From contig CM069432.1 of assembly GCA_035610365.1 (NCBI GenBank), positions 77,256,520 through 77,320,519 of the forward strand: DNA of 64,000 bases, read 5' to 3'. The number at the start of each line of letters is the position of its first letter. Within the stretch, counting starts at the first letter, position 1. This DNA comes from Aquatica leii. Taxonomy: Eukaryota > Arthropoda > Insecta > Coleoptera > Lampyridae. Positions 22,688 through 33,000 of the stretch are shown piece by piece. Below the pieces are notes generated by a model that did not search any database, was not told the DNA's origin, and saw only the letters and a program-made list of their open reading frames with translations. A program made the position numbers and the translations under genes.

Positions 22688-23065
22688 TTATTCTTTCTAT
22701 TGTTACCATATTCAACAAGTCCCACAGTTAACCGACGTTGTTTTCGAACCGCGACTTGAGTTTTGTGAGTGGTTGAAGCAAAAAAAAATTTGTTCTACAC
22801 GAAATGTAGTGCTATATTTTCACAACACGCATGTTTGCAATAAAGAAACCTCTCATGAAATTCAATAAAGTGACAAAGTGATATTAACCTTTTAGACTTT
22901 TTTCTAAAGCTATGTGATGGGCGAAGCATACAAAACCACCGCAAACAATAGACAAGAGCTGCAAAATCGATTTTTTGCAGCAACAAATGCAATTAAACCA
23001 AATGTGCAATTATTTACGCAAGTAACGAACAATTTTTGGCGACGTTTAGACGTTTGTGTTTTATT
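22688..23065 (+). pseudogene. Mariner-related DDE transposase relic, internally deleted
   Basis: The plus strand reads YHIQQVPQLTDVVFEPRLEFCEWL, the linker that precedes the catalytic domain in mariner-like insect transposases (HiqrVQ.L...D...R..FC.W). This is soon followed in another frame (22915-23060) by TTANNRQELQNRFFAATNAI and FWRRLDVC, the C-terminal signature (n..eL..Ri..A...i ... RL..C). The middle, with the catalytic Asp residues, is missing. The sequence GATACACCTTGTATA near 23350 looks like the right terminus of such an element. Confidence 0.5.
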
Positions 23066-23739
23066 TAATATATGAGGTATTATTTAGTGTATTTAAAAAA
23101 ATGTGCAAAGTAGCAATTTCATTTAACTTCAGTAATTTTACTACGCGTTATCCGATAGCATTATTTTGCATTTATTTTTCTTTTTGGTGTCAGCAAATTG
23201 CTGAGAAGAAATTTGCACTTCTTAGAACAGTTTATCTTTATTCGTGGTGTCAACAACCTTAGAAGATTAGGTCCATAATTTATTTTGACATTTTTTGCTT
23301 GTATTTATGCTCTAATTTCACCTGCGAAAGTAATAACCCGGTAATCGGATACACCTTGTATACAATATTGTTCCTTGAAAGCGAAAAGTATCAACTGACC
23401 TTTTAATTATTATTGACGGAAACATTGTCACAATAGATTAATGTTTATATGTTTTTGTTGTTTCGGTTGATACCATTTGATAACGAATTATTTTACTTTA
23501 TACCATTTATTTAAAACTGATTTGTTCACGAAAAAAACACAGTTTCATAAAAGTAGCAGCTTAACACGTTCCTACCGACAGCTTAAAGTAATGATTCAGA
23601 ATTAAATGAACTGTTAAGCAATTCATTAAGTGTAATTGTCAAGTGCTAGTGACTGATTTATAAAAGTAAAGTTGAGCAAAAGTATATTCACATATTTTTT
23701 GCATTGTTTTATCAACGCATCAATTATTAAAATTGTTTA

Positions 23740-25294
23740 AGAAAAATGGTTAAATATAATATGTACTGATCGTGTAAAAAAATATCCTAAAGGCACTTTA
23801 TAGGCACACACGCAAAGGAATTATAGATCGTCATTTAAAAACTCAATTGCATTGTGCTAAAAGAAAAGCTTCTTAGAAAGTTCTATAGAAAGTGTTTCCA
23901 AAAAGCATAGGACTATTATTGGATTATTTAGTCGTCTAACCTATGCCCGGGAAGCCCGCAATAAAGTTTGTTATGAATTGGTAGAATCATGTACACTTGC
24001 AAACATACCTTCGTATAAACTAGATTGCGTGATTGAAAACAATCGTAAAAAATCTTGGTTGTCTACCAATGTCTCAACATTTGCTTTCCTATTACCAGCA
24101 GTCAAAAGTATATGAATTACTGCAACATGATTTGTTTATTAAAGTTTCATCTGTTGTAACAATGGGAATTGTAACTGAGAAAGCCAGTGATGCACAGAAT
24201 CGATTTGTACTTCAGATTCTATTTATTTCTCAAATTACAACATCTACTCAATCTAAATCAGAAGTGTTTTCTGTTGATGTGGTTTATTTAAACACGTGAA
24301 TGACACAACTGTTTTCCCGGTTTTTGTTTAGTGTCTGAATAAGTACCACATTGACTTTAACAACGTGTTTTCATTCACAACAGCCAATGCTACTTATATG
24401 AGAAAGGCATTTAAAAACTTGAAAAGACTTTTGCCCAACTGTGAGCACATTACATGTACTGAATATTGTTGGAGCAACATGGCGCAAAAATTTTCCCACA
24501 GTTGATCGGTTAGTTTTCTGTTTTAAGTAAATTTTTACTCACTGCGCAGCAAGAAGGAATAGGTATAAAGAATATTTGGAAGAGATAATTGAAGTCAACA
24601 ATGTAACTTTACCGTCAGTGCCTAAAATTACTAGATGGAATAGTTGGCTTTCTACAATACAACATCATGCAAAGTATGTGCAATATTATACTGACTTCAT
24701 CGCGAATGAGATGAAATACTTGCTTTCAACAAATGCGCTACAAGAGTTATAGGTTTTATTGGAAGATGTTGATGTAGCCACCGACATAAAATTCGTCAGT
24801 ATTAAGGAATTCCTGAAATGGTTAGAAAGGAGCGATATAAACATTTATAAAGCATATAATCACGTTATGGATCTATTAGCCTGGGCATCAGAGAAATCTA
24901 GTGATTTGACGTTTTAAGACTCAAATGTCAATCCACGCGGCCTAAAATTCTGTCAGCTTGGCCTCTATTTTATGAAAGCTGTAAAACTTTTTAATCCGTA
25001 ATAAGCAAAAATCCCTGGTCTAATTAATAGTAAAATTGCAAAAAAATTCTTGCAGATAAAAGTTTTATTCCTGAAGTACCTGATGGAGTTTCTTCTGTGA
25101 TGTTTTGGATGGCTAATGCTATACGTTTTCCTAAGCTCAGTAAGTATTACGCTATCTGTCTGTACCTGGAAATTCCGTAGATGCCGAACACAGTGTAAGC
25201 TAGTATACACGTGTAAATGCACCCCAACGTCAAGTTTACTCTGAAGAAAATCTGGCATTCCAGATTATGTTTGCAGTTAATGCCCAACAATAAA
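23740..25294 (+). pseudogene. Second hAT transposase pseudogene
   Basis: Plus-strand blocks in order: LFSRLTYAREARNKV; LPMSQHLLSYYQQSKVYE; SDAQNRFVLQILFISQITT near 24190; NKYHIDFNNVFSF and NATYMRKAFKNLKRLLPNCE near 24350; WSNMAQ; TDFIANEMKYLL; MKAVKLFNP; and at the end QRQVYSEENLAFQIMF. The pattern (yHIdf.nv.sf.tdNA.YM.kaf) is that of hAT transposases of the CGG-binding-protein-like group. At least six frameshifts or stops separate the blocks. The region 25400-25500 contains four CGTGTTTT-like subterminal repeats, a usual hAT feature, but termini and target duplication were not pinned down. Confidence 0.65.
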
Positions 25295-25399
25295 TTTTCT
25301 TAATTATATAATGTGTTTTTTGTGTTTTATCATTTTTATAACAAATATTGATTATTGTATGCATAATAAAAATTATGATTACAATGTATGCAATTTTTT

Positions 25400-25500
25400 T
25401 ATTAATCCGTGTTTTTATTCAACTTTTGCACACCAACCGTGTTTTTTTACATTTTTCTAAAAGTCAACAGTGTTTATTGCAAAATATTACCGTGTTTTCT
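25400..25500 (+). repeat. Subterminal CGTGTTTT repeats
   Basis: CCGTGTTTTTATTC, ACCGTGTTTTTTTAC, CAGTGTTTATTGC and ACCGTGTTTTCTG recur at roughly 30-base intervals downstream of the second hAT gene, as transposase-binding subterminal repeats often do. Confidence 0.4.
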
Positions 25501-26200
25501 GTTGTGGTCTACATTTTATATATGTAAAAAATTCTTAATACAAACAACCCTCACCAATACAAACCCTTCTAGACGCAATTTAATATCTCAAACGCTTATC
25601 AGGGCGCACCACTGGTTATTAGTTGCAGATGATTATGCTACCACATTTATTTAAATTTGTACAGCCAGGAATCAATAATCATTGATTGACGGTAAGCGTT
25701 CTCGCTCATTTGTTTTGGGTGTAGTTTACCAAGTGTGGTCAGAAAGCAGTGCTTTACATTTGAGCTTCTGCAATCTTAAACTTGACCTTATTCTACTTTA
25801 CAGAGTTATTTCCAATCATCACCAAAACCAGAACCCAGAACAGCAATCTTGCACAAAACCTATAGTGAGCGTTCAAATAGAAGAAGCAAATGGATGCGCT
25901 ACAAGAGCTAAACAAGTTTTGCATTGCCACCATACAGAACATCAATTGCCTGGCTAGAAATTCTGAAAAAAAATAAATAAAATGATTGCAAAAGCATTGA
26001 CAAACAGACGTTAAACCAAAAAATAGAGACAAAACATTTTTGTTTATACATGCCGCTTATTTTAACTTAAGCAAATGCCATACAATCTACAAAACGCGCC
26101 AACAACGTTTCAACGCCTTATCAATCGATTTAAAGCAAAAAAAATTTCATTTTGTCTGTCTGTCCACAAGTCCACAAGTTAAGTACTTCGTACACGTTCT
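25501..26200. other. Unassigned stretch upstream of the Ty3 pol fragment
   Basis: Several 60-90 codon frames exist on both strands. One plus-strand frame (QMDALQELNKFCIATIQNIN near 25890) could be a Ty3 gag or linker remnant, but no diagnostic motif is present. Confidence 0.3.
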
Positions 26201-26209
26201 GACGCCACG

Positions 26210-26748
26210 AAGTAATAAAACAAACGAGAACAAACAAGACAAACGCAATATTTGCTGAACTACGCAGCATTAAACATCTGAACTCATTCTTGCAAACGTG
26301 TTCAGAGTACAGACGATTGGTTCTAGAATTCGTAAATATTTCCAAACTATTATCTCAACTTATAAAAGAGGAAATCATGTAAAAGTAGTCTGTCAAAAAA
26401 CAACAAGTTTTTTGCCACTTAAAAATACTGTTAACTCATCCTACAATAAGCAGACTCTTCGTTATCTTTTATCATACAGATAGATGCCAATGTGCACGGA
26501 GAGCCGTATCACTACAAAAAAAGCGTTGATAAAAGGCCAATAGAGTATGCTAGTTGGTTACTTACTCCGGCAGAAGAAAACTACTTGACCACAAAAAACG
26601 CTAGCCGTAGCATAGACGCTATCCAAATTTAGAGGATACGTAGATAGTAACAACACCACACTGTCAAAAAAATCATTAATAGCAATAGTCAAAATTAGTA
26701 TGTTAATGTTTCGTACATTTATGTACAAAGAAAGAACAAACTTAGCAG
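26210..26748 (+). pseudogene. pol: Ty3-like Pol fragment: RT connection and RNase H
   Basis: Around 26270-26390 the plus strand reads SIKHLNSFLQTCSEYRRLVLEFVNISKLLSQL, the RT connection pattern (L.sFL..CsyYRrf..nfs.ia.pL..L). At 26530-26600 it reads RPIEYASWLLTPAEENYLTT, the start of the RNase H region (PI.YASr.Lt.aE.NY.tt), then FRGYVDSNNTTLS in a shifted frame. RT fingers and the active site are absent. The frame runs into the insertion of a TA-flanked element at 26749 and may resume at 28286 (VGNSNVV, similar to the G.sNvvaDaLSR motif). Confidence 0.65.
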
Positions 26749-27039
26749 TACCCAATCAGCAAAGAAACGTTTTTTTCACGTTTTAAAAACGTTACAACGT
26801 TTTAAAATAGTCGAAACAAAAAATGTTTTTTAAAAAAATATTTTTGTTGCGTTTTAAAAATATTTCATTTAAACATTGATATTGAAATATTTAAAAAATG
26901 TTTTCTAAAACATTTTTTAGTAACATAAAAAACGTTTTTACTTTATTAGAAATTATACTTTTACTTGCTTTCACCTATACACCTTTTTCTTTTATATATT
27001 GTAACAAAAACACAATTATATAAAATTTTGTTACATATT

Positions 27040-27440
27040 ATTAATAAATACTTCTTCGTTTTCTTTTTTTATGAATAGGATCCTTCGGTGTGGAGGAACG
27101 GCAACAATAAAAACAACATAAAACTTTCAGCATAAAACATATTAAAATATTTTTAGGGTAAATGGTGTATTATTTATTTAGAATATTATAAATGCGAGTT
27201 TTCAAACTTAATTAATTAATTAATTTTGCTTGACGAACAACTTAGACCAAGTTCGAAAGCTCGCATTTATATTATTCTAACTAAATAATACATCATTTAC
27301 CCTAAAAATATTTTAATAAAAACAACGTTTATTGTTCAGGCCTTAACAACAGATAAAGGTTGTTTTTATTGTTGTCATTCTTCCACTCCGAAGGAACCCA
27401 TCCATAAAAAATAAAAATCCAAGAAACATTTTTGATTAAT
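27040..27440. mobile_element. Foldback (long inverted repeat) element carrying repeat B copy 2
   Basis: Outer arms (27065-27118 with 27359-27415: CCTTCGGTGTGGAGGAACGG against the complement of CCATTCTTCCACTCCGAAGG-like sequence) and inner arms (27140-27210 with 27250-27322, around AATATTTTTAGGGTAAATG) pair in the same order. The result is a foldback of about 400 bases. The loop is (ATTA)n followed by the hammerhead-like motif TTGACGAACAACTT...GTTCGAAAGCTC. Arms differ by scattered substitutions, so it is not recent. Confidence 0.7.
27222..27320 (+). repeat. Dispersed repeat B, copy 2, with hammerhead-like motif
   Basis: Matches 9019-9115. The core TTGACGA, a stem with AACTT/AAGTT, GAAA, the palindrome AGCT and a C at the cleavage position are all visible. 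The first core base is T rather than C, a change expected to hurt catalysis. Confidence 0.5.
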
Positions 27441-27630
27441 TGGAAACCTTTGTGAGGATTATTATAATTATTTCAATTAATATAAAGTAATTACATAAAT
27501 AACATTTGTTTTACTTTTATGTTAATGTGTTAATTTTTGTTATAGGCACCAAATGCGTTTACAGCCACATGAAGTTGAAGTATTTAGAGTATGTGAAGAT
27601 TGTATTATTTATCTTTTGTAAGCATGTTAG

Positions 27631-27814
27631 GGCTGGTTCTATAATAATGGTATAAATTTCAGTTAAGATATACTTAGTTTGATTGTAAAATGATGTCATT
27701 ATTGGCTGTGTTATTGGTTAGTACAACTAAAACTAACAGCCAAATATGTCAGTATTTTAAAATTAAAGCAAGTATAACTAAACTTACAATTATACCATGA
27801 TTGTAGAACTGATC
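27631..27814. repeat. Second foldback (MITE-like)
   Basis: The left arm beginning GGCTGGTTCTATAATAATGG pairs with the right arm ending CCATGATTGTAGAACTGATC; pairing continues for about 85 bases with substitutions (TTGGCTGT near the centre on both arms). No coding content. Confidence 0.6.
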
Positions 27815-28099
27815 TTAAGCATATTGCAATATTAAAAAAAAGCGTTGATTATACATTTTTTATACATTAATGCAACATTTGTAAAATATTACAAATATAT
27901 ATAAATAATATTATAAATAACGTTTTTTAAACATTTTTAGAAGGTTTTTATAATATTGATTTTGCAACGTTGTTTTGGCCATTAAGACGTTTTTGCAATG
28001 TTTTTAAAATGTAAATATATCTTTTGTAAAACGTTGAAAAATACATTTCAAAAATGTGTCCTTGTTATAAGATCTTAAGCTTTCGCGGTTGTTATGTTT

Positions 28100-28265
28100 A
28101 AAATCATAAGCGACTTTCGGCTTAGACCGCGTCGTAGTAAAACACCCAGACTTAGGCTTGGTCATAGTCTCTTCTTGAGAGCTCTCAAGAAGAGACTATG
28201 ACCAAGCCTAACTCTGGGTGTTTTACTACGACGCGGTCTAAGCCGAAAGTCGCTTATAATTTTAT
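28100..28265. repeat. Near-perfect 152-bp palindrome
   Basis: The axis lies between 28181 and 28182. From 28106 to 28257 the two 76-base arms are complementary except for one pair (28151 with 28212). The centre is GAGAGCTCTC and the arm ends ATAAGCGACTTTCGG. Pairing continues weakly to 28100 and 28265. The 8-mer TCCTTGTT lies on both sides (28068-28075 and 28269-28276), which may be a target duplication. Confidence 0.9.
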
Positions 28266-28285
28266 GTTTCCTTGTTGATTGGGTA

Positions 28286-28853
28286 GGCAATTCAAACGTA
28301 GTACAGTTTGAAACGGCTATTATGACCAAAATCACTCTATTATACCCGCTTGTATCTATTTAAAGTTTCACCAAAATAAACATAGCGTAACATTTTTTTT
28401 CTATAGTCACAATTGGTGCAGTTAAGAGAATAGATATTAACAACTTTTAAATAATAAAATTATTGTGGCTTGAACCACCGTTTTTGTTTTACTACTGCGC
28501 AGTTAACGTGTTTAACATTATTTGATATTAACAACATAATTATTTTTTGCCAAACGTCAAAGTTTAGGCAAGTCCCTGTCAATTTAAACAATATTAAAGC
28601 TACAATAACTCGTACTGCCTAATAAATACGCACGGATCAGTGGTACTATTGTGGAATTTCATCTTTTTCATAAATTACTTGAAGTATTTATTCATTGTAA
28701 AGTTTATTTTAGCCCGTATAAATTACGCTTGAGTCGACCCACTCTTATTCTGGTTGTGAGAAAACTTCCTTTTTCTACGACTAACAGACAATACGATACA
28801 TTGTATGTTTAATTGCGATTAGGCAACGTTGTGCATTGTGATTGTGTAATTTC
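28286..28853. other. Continuation of the split Ty3 fragment, then unassigned DNA
   Basis: The first 45 bases can be read as a continuation of the pol frame interrupted at 26749. The rest is AT-rich without recognisable coding or repeats. Confidence 0.3.
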
Positions 28854-28916
28854 ATTTCCGTACAGGTCAAAGTTATTTCCGTACAGGTCAAACCTATTAA
28901 CGTACAGGATAATGAA
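28854..28916 (+). repeat. 21-bp tandem repeat, three units
   Basis: Units ATTTCCGTACAGGTCAAAGT(T), ATTTCCGTACAGGTCAAACC(T) and ATTAACGTACAGGATAATGA(A). The shared core is CGTACAGG. Confidence 0.85.
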
Positions 28917-30882
28917 TTATAAGAACATAATTTAGAAGACTTTTACAAATATTTCCTGCATCACAAATTATAAAATTTGAAAACAAAATCATTGAGGGTC
29001 ATGTAAAAGGTATTTTATTAGTTTTATAGCATAAAAAGTGTGGTTTATAAATGACATATTTTAGGTTATATTCGTAATCGTTGACATTTAGTGATTTTCT
29101 TCTAATGAAATGTAAATAAATTTTAGAAGTTTAAGGTAATTAGAATAAGTAAAAATTTCTAATTTGCAAACTAACTACTTCTTTTCTTGCAGGGTTTTCT
29201 TTTGATGAGAAGGAAATGTTAACAGTAATTTATCGAACTTTTGCTTGCAGTGTTAAACAGATTAAGTAATCCAATCCTTGAAATAAAATTACTCACTTTA
29301 TAATAACATGCTCAAGTTAACTTAAAGAAGTTAGTATTTATTAGAAAATTTATCAGTTTTTTGAACTGCATAATAATTCAGAAGTAACCAATTATCTTTT
29401 GGCGTTCATCGATGGCTGCAAGATACCAAAATGCTTCTTTCGCATGTCTGATATCTGTTTGTTAATTTTTATCCTTATATTAACGCAGTTTTTATAAGTA
29501 TTTATGTATACTTTCACTACGTATTATATTATAATCTTATAAAAATAATTCATTCGCACATTGTCGCTACCTTGTTAAAAATTTAATCACAAACACTTTG
29601 GACTTACCTGATAATAAATAACACAACATAAATGTAATCAATTGTTACAAGACTAATGCAAACCACTGGTTTATACATTGAAAAAATTATATATTTACAT
29701 GTAATTATAAGCAAAAGCACTGAATTGCTTGTTTCCTTTTACCTACAATATGTTTTGTTAACAATTAATTTCTCATATTTAAACATCATATTGATCCATT
29801 AGAATAATTAACTATCTTGCATTTTCTAAAAAGAATTTTTTCAATTCTTTAGCTACGATGATCTTATATTACCTTCTTAGTTCGGAAAGCTTCATTCTTA
29901 AGAATAACACCTATTAATTACAAATTATCTTAAAACATACGCAAATCTACCTTATTTGCTTTGTAATTCACATCCACATGTTATTCGGTTGAAGCTTCTA
30001 GGAAAAACTATCATATTAACATTTTTCAGAACTTGACATTTTTTAAGATTCAGGCTTCGACATGAATAGATTTCTTTAATTTACTGGCTGCAAAAGCAAA
30101 ATCTTGTCATTAAATAATTAGTACTTTTTAAACTACAGCTTATTTATATTAGGTTATGCTTGAAATTAATGTATTAAAAAAAATTAAAGTACTACATAAT
30201 TTGAAGTTAACTAAAATTGCATGTATTCAAAGCAAGTAAATTACACTCACCATTTTTTTAACTAGAGATGAGTAAAAAACAAGAATTAAATAATAGTAAC
30301 AAATAACTAATAGTATAAACGCTGTCAAGTTGACATAAAATAAATACAAGTTTTGACATAATTTTTTAATTGTCATTTTAGGTATTGCCAATACAAATTT
30401 TTAAATTACTTTATTTATTTTCTGCGTTATTTTTTTTCGTAAAATTCTGTTTAACTTTGATTACTAATTAAATATAGAGTCGTAGAAAAAGTATAGTGTA
30501 TAATTCGTAAGGAATGTGTAAATTAAATCTTGCAAATTTTCATACTCGTTGGCAATGACAACCATTCCTTACTCGTTATACAATATACTATTTTAAGTGT
30601 ACCGTAAAAAAACGCAGTTTTAATATTAAATTGTTTTAAATGCATAGATTACGAACAATGTTCTAGCAGTGTCATATCTTGCTACAGGAATTAAAGTTTC
30701 ATACTAATAAATCAATGCCATCGTTTCAGTGCATATCTTCAAACTTTTTTTCTTACAAAATCTATTTATTGTGCACAATTTTTACATTTGGTTTTTACCA
30801 GTTTCGATACGTTTTTTTTCAGAAAATTATTTTCTTCGTTCATTGCATCCAGCTACAGGCGATGATTATCTGAAGTAATTGC
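28917..30882. other. Long AT-rich stretch, nothing identified
   Basis: No gene, RNA or repeat recognised. A short open run near 29400-29460 (LLAFIDGCKIPKCFF) is isolated and unassigned. Confidence 0.4.
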
Positions 30883-31190
30883 TTAGGTATTAGATTTTGA
30901 ATTCAAGAATGTGCTTAGTATACCTAAACATACATATTCACTAGTATTGTTTATCCACTTGGGTTGATTTTTTTTAGTGCTTTTAGGAACTGTTTTGTCT
31001 AGATTGTTGTTATTGTCCCCGTCATTTTTATTTTCGCTGGTTTGATAATCTTCCACTTCTTCGTCAAAAACTTGAATTTTTGACTTCTCTTTATCAACAG
31101 ATAAAGGTTTGACCGTAGAATCGCCCGGTTTGTTGTAGGTAGTTCTACCCAACGCAGCAATTGTCAATACTTGTAACCTGAAATAAAAAA
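30883..31190 (-). CDS. Possible 3' exon of an unidentified gene
   Basis: On the minus strand a pyrimidine-rich acceptor (TTTATTTCAG) ends near 31181 and is followed by an open frame of about 96 codons. It starts LQVLTIAALGRTTYNKPGD, passes through an acidic, Asn/Asp-rich low-complexity middle and ends at a stop at 30883. I do not recognise it. It lies next to the Mutator-like fragment on the same strand, so it could be a distal part of that element or an unrelated host exon. No donor-side partner was found. Confidence 0.25.
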
Positions 31191-31356
31191 AATAAACAAA
31201 AACCAATTTTAATAAAAATATTATTCTCATAACCTTGTAATGTGTTATTTGAATTATTGTCAATTTTTGTATTGTTTATGATGTAAATAAACGCTTTTTA
31301 TCGTAAAACTAATATTTTTTTCTGAATACCATTAACAAAAAATATTGTATTTGTAT

Positions 31357-31900
31357 TTATACCTTGTTAGATGATTGTAATCCACAAAAGCAACTGTATT
31401 TCTTTATACCGTACAAAAACGTTCGGTTTACGCGTTTTAACTTGTTTAATTGAAATAAATCGATATAATTCATATTAGCAAAATACATTATTTTGATATA
31501 ATTTGAGCAAGCAGCAAGACATATTTTCACTTTTAATCTAACAAGTATAAATTGCTTATTATCATTACCATCACAAACTAAACAAGCATATTGTAGTCTA
31601 TACATTTCTATGCTTAATCTAAAGTTTTCTACAATAATGTCGCTTTTCATGGCTAAACTTGAACCTTCCCAATTTTTAAAACATAGAATGGCATATCAGA
31701 CCCTTTTGTACACATAGCACAATACCAGCTTCGTATTTCTAAAAAAGGAATTTTTCTGTTTTTTTCCCAACCATACATACACGCTGCTTCGGATTTTGCG
31801 TTGTGATTAGTTAATATAACAGTAATAAATGGCACATTGCCATAATCTATTGCAGTTTTAGCTTATTCTTTGCCTGGTTCTATTATAGATCGCTAACATT
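31357..31900 (-). pseudogene. Second Mutator-like transposase domain fragment
   Basis: Leftward from 31900: GNVPFITVILTNHNAKSEAACM, then WYCAMCTKGS with a C..C pair, then in another frame CFKNWEGSSLAMKSDII and VENFRLSIEMYRLQYACLV, with DGNDN where the family has DGDSS. This is the same domain as in the pseudogene at 6204-8248 but diverged in sequence, so a separate family member. The upstream DG.W motif is replaced and at least one frameshift lies near 31655. No YqaJ domain follows. Confidence 0.65.
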
Positions 31901-31939
31901 GGTTTTCAAAAGTTTCATTAAACTTATCTTCACAATTTT

Positions 31940-32280
31940 CTTATACAGGGTTTTTCATGTAACCCGTTCGTTAAAAGTTCTTACACATCCAATCATAATT
32001 TTGATTTTTTTAAACATAAAGGAAATGGTTATTGGCTTTATAATTAAAATATATTCAAGAACTTATCATTTTCGGTTATACCGGGAGTGACCTCAGTTTT
32101 TTTATTTTATATGGAATGCTATACTTTTTATTAATTTTTTTAATCCAAGATATGAATTTTTAAAGTTGATGTTACAAATGTGAAAATTCTCAAAAACATC
32201 TAAATATCTCAAAAACCGTTAACTTGTGGGATATGAACAAAATTAGTTTAAAACTACACGTAAAATTAAAATATTGTTTT
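31940..32280 (+). repeat. Probable MITE starting TACAGGG
   Basis: Starts ATACAGGGTTTTTCATGTAACCCG at 31943 and includes TACCGGGAGTGACCTC and TATATGGAATGCTATAC, a combination seen in common insect repeats that end in ACAGGGTG. Other TACAGGG or CCCTGTA ends occur at 17933 and 34558. The right end was not fixed. Confidence 0.4.
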
Positions 32281-32348
32281 CTTCCTTCTTTCTCTCGCAT
32301 TCTCTATCCCACCATTTTTTCTATCCTGTTTTCTCCCCTTTTCACTTA

Positions 32349-33000
32349 CTAAATCTGACTTTCTCTGTTGCTTTCTCCGTCATCTTTCTCATTTCTTCCA
32401 CACTCTCTTGTAATCCCTTTTCTACCCATATCGTTTTCCCTATTCTCTTTGTATCTCTTTATATCCTCTTCTGTCCACATTTTTTTCGTTATGTATTCCT
32501 TATCATTTTCTCTCTCTTCTCTTTCTCTTTCTTCCATTATTAATTCCAATGGTTGGTGGCCTGACTCCACACTTTCTCCCACCTTAAATGTCTTCATCTT
32601 TTCTCCAGCCTTTTTACTAGTCATTACAAAATCTATTATTGATTTTCCTGTTCCTCCTATGTACGTATACTTCATCATTCTTTTTTCTTCTATGTTCCCA
32701 TTCATTGTTTCCCGCTCTCTTTTCTTTCACATTTTCAGTAGTTCTTCTCCCTATTTATTAATCACTTTGTCCTTTGTTTGTCTCTTTTCCCATATTCTCG
32801 AGTTAAAGTCCTTTCCTACTACTATCAATCCCACCTCTCTCTCTTCTATCATCTCTTCTATATTTTTTTTTCTTGTCTATTTCATTCTGCTGCTATAAAC
32901 CGTCACTATTTTTATTTTTGTTTTACCCACTGTATGTTCTTTTCTACAATTCCTCTTCCCTGTTGCGCTTTCTCGTTCTCTTCCTAATTCAACTCAACCA
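32349..33000 (-). pseudogene. LINE endonuclease domain relic
   Basis: The minus strand reads GLIVVGKDFNSRIW (family GGDFNaRiG), KDKVINK, ETMNGNIEEK (iLNG), KYTYIGGTGKSIIDFVM and FKVGESVESGHQPLEL (family vdSDH.PL). These blocks are the second half of an APE-type endonuclease of insect LINEs. Gly-to-Lys and Asp-to-Gly changes in GDFN and SDH, together with stops, show it is dead. The long Ser/Phe/Leu-rich plus-strand frames here are shadows of its purine-rich codons. No reverse transcriptase follows to the left. Confidence 0.65.

Larger units (their letters stand above)
26749..28285. mobile_element. TA-flanked non-autonomous DNA transposon packed with foldbacks
   Basis: Termini CCCAATCAGCAAAGAAAC at 26751 and the complement of CCCAATCAACAAGGAAAC ending at 28283 form 18-bp inverted repeats with two mismatches. 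TA dinucleotides flank both sides (26749-26750, 28284-28285), as for Tc1/mariner-type insertion. Subterminal regions are rich in ACGTTTT/AAAACGT motifs on both sides. No transposase frame is present. Three separate foldbacks lie inside (27040-27440, 27631-27814, 28100-28265). Removing it joins two halves of a Ty3 pol frame. Confidence 0.6.

Noticed and set aside
32274..32987. Long Ser/Phe/Leu-rich plus-strand frames
   Set aside because: They are antisense shadows of a purine-rich LINE endonuclease relic on the minus strand.
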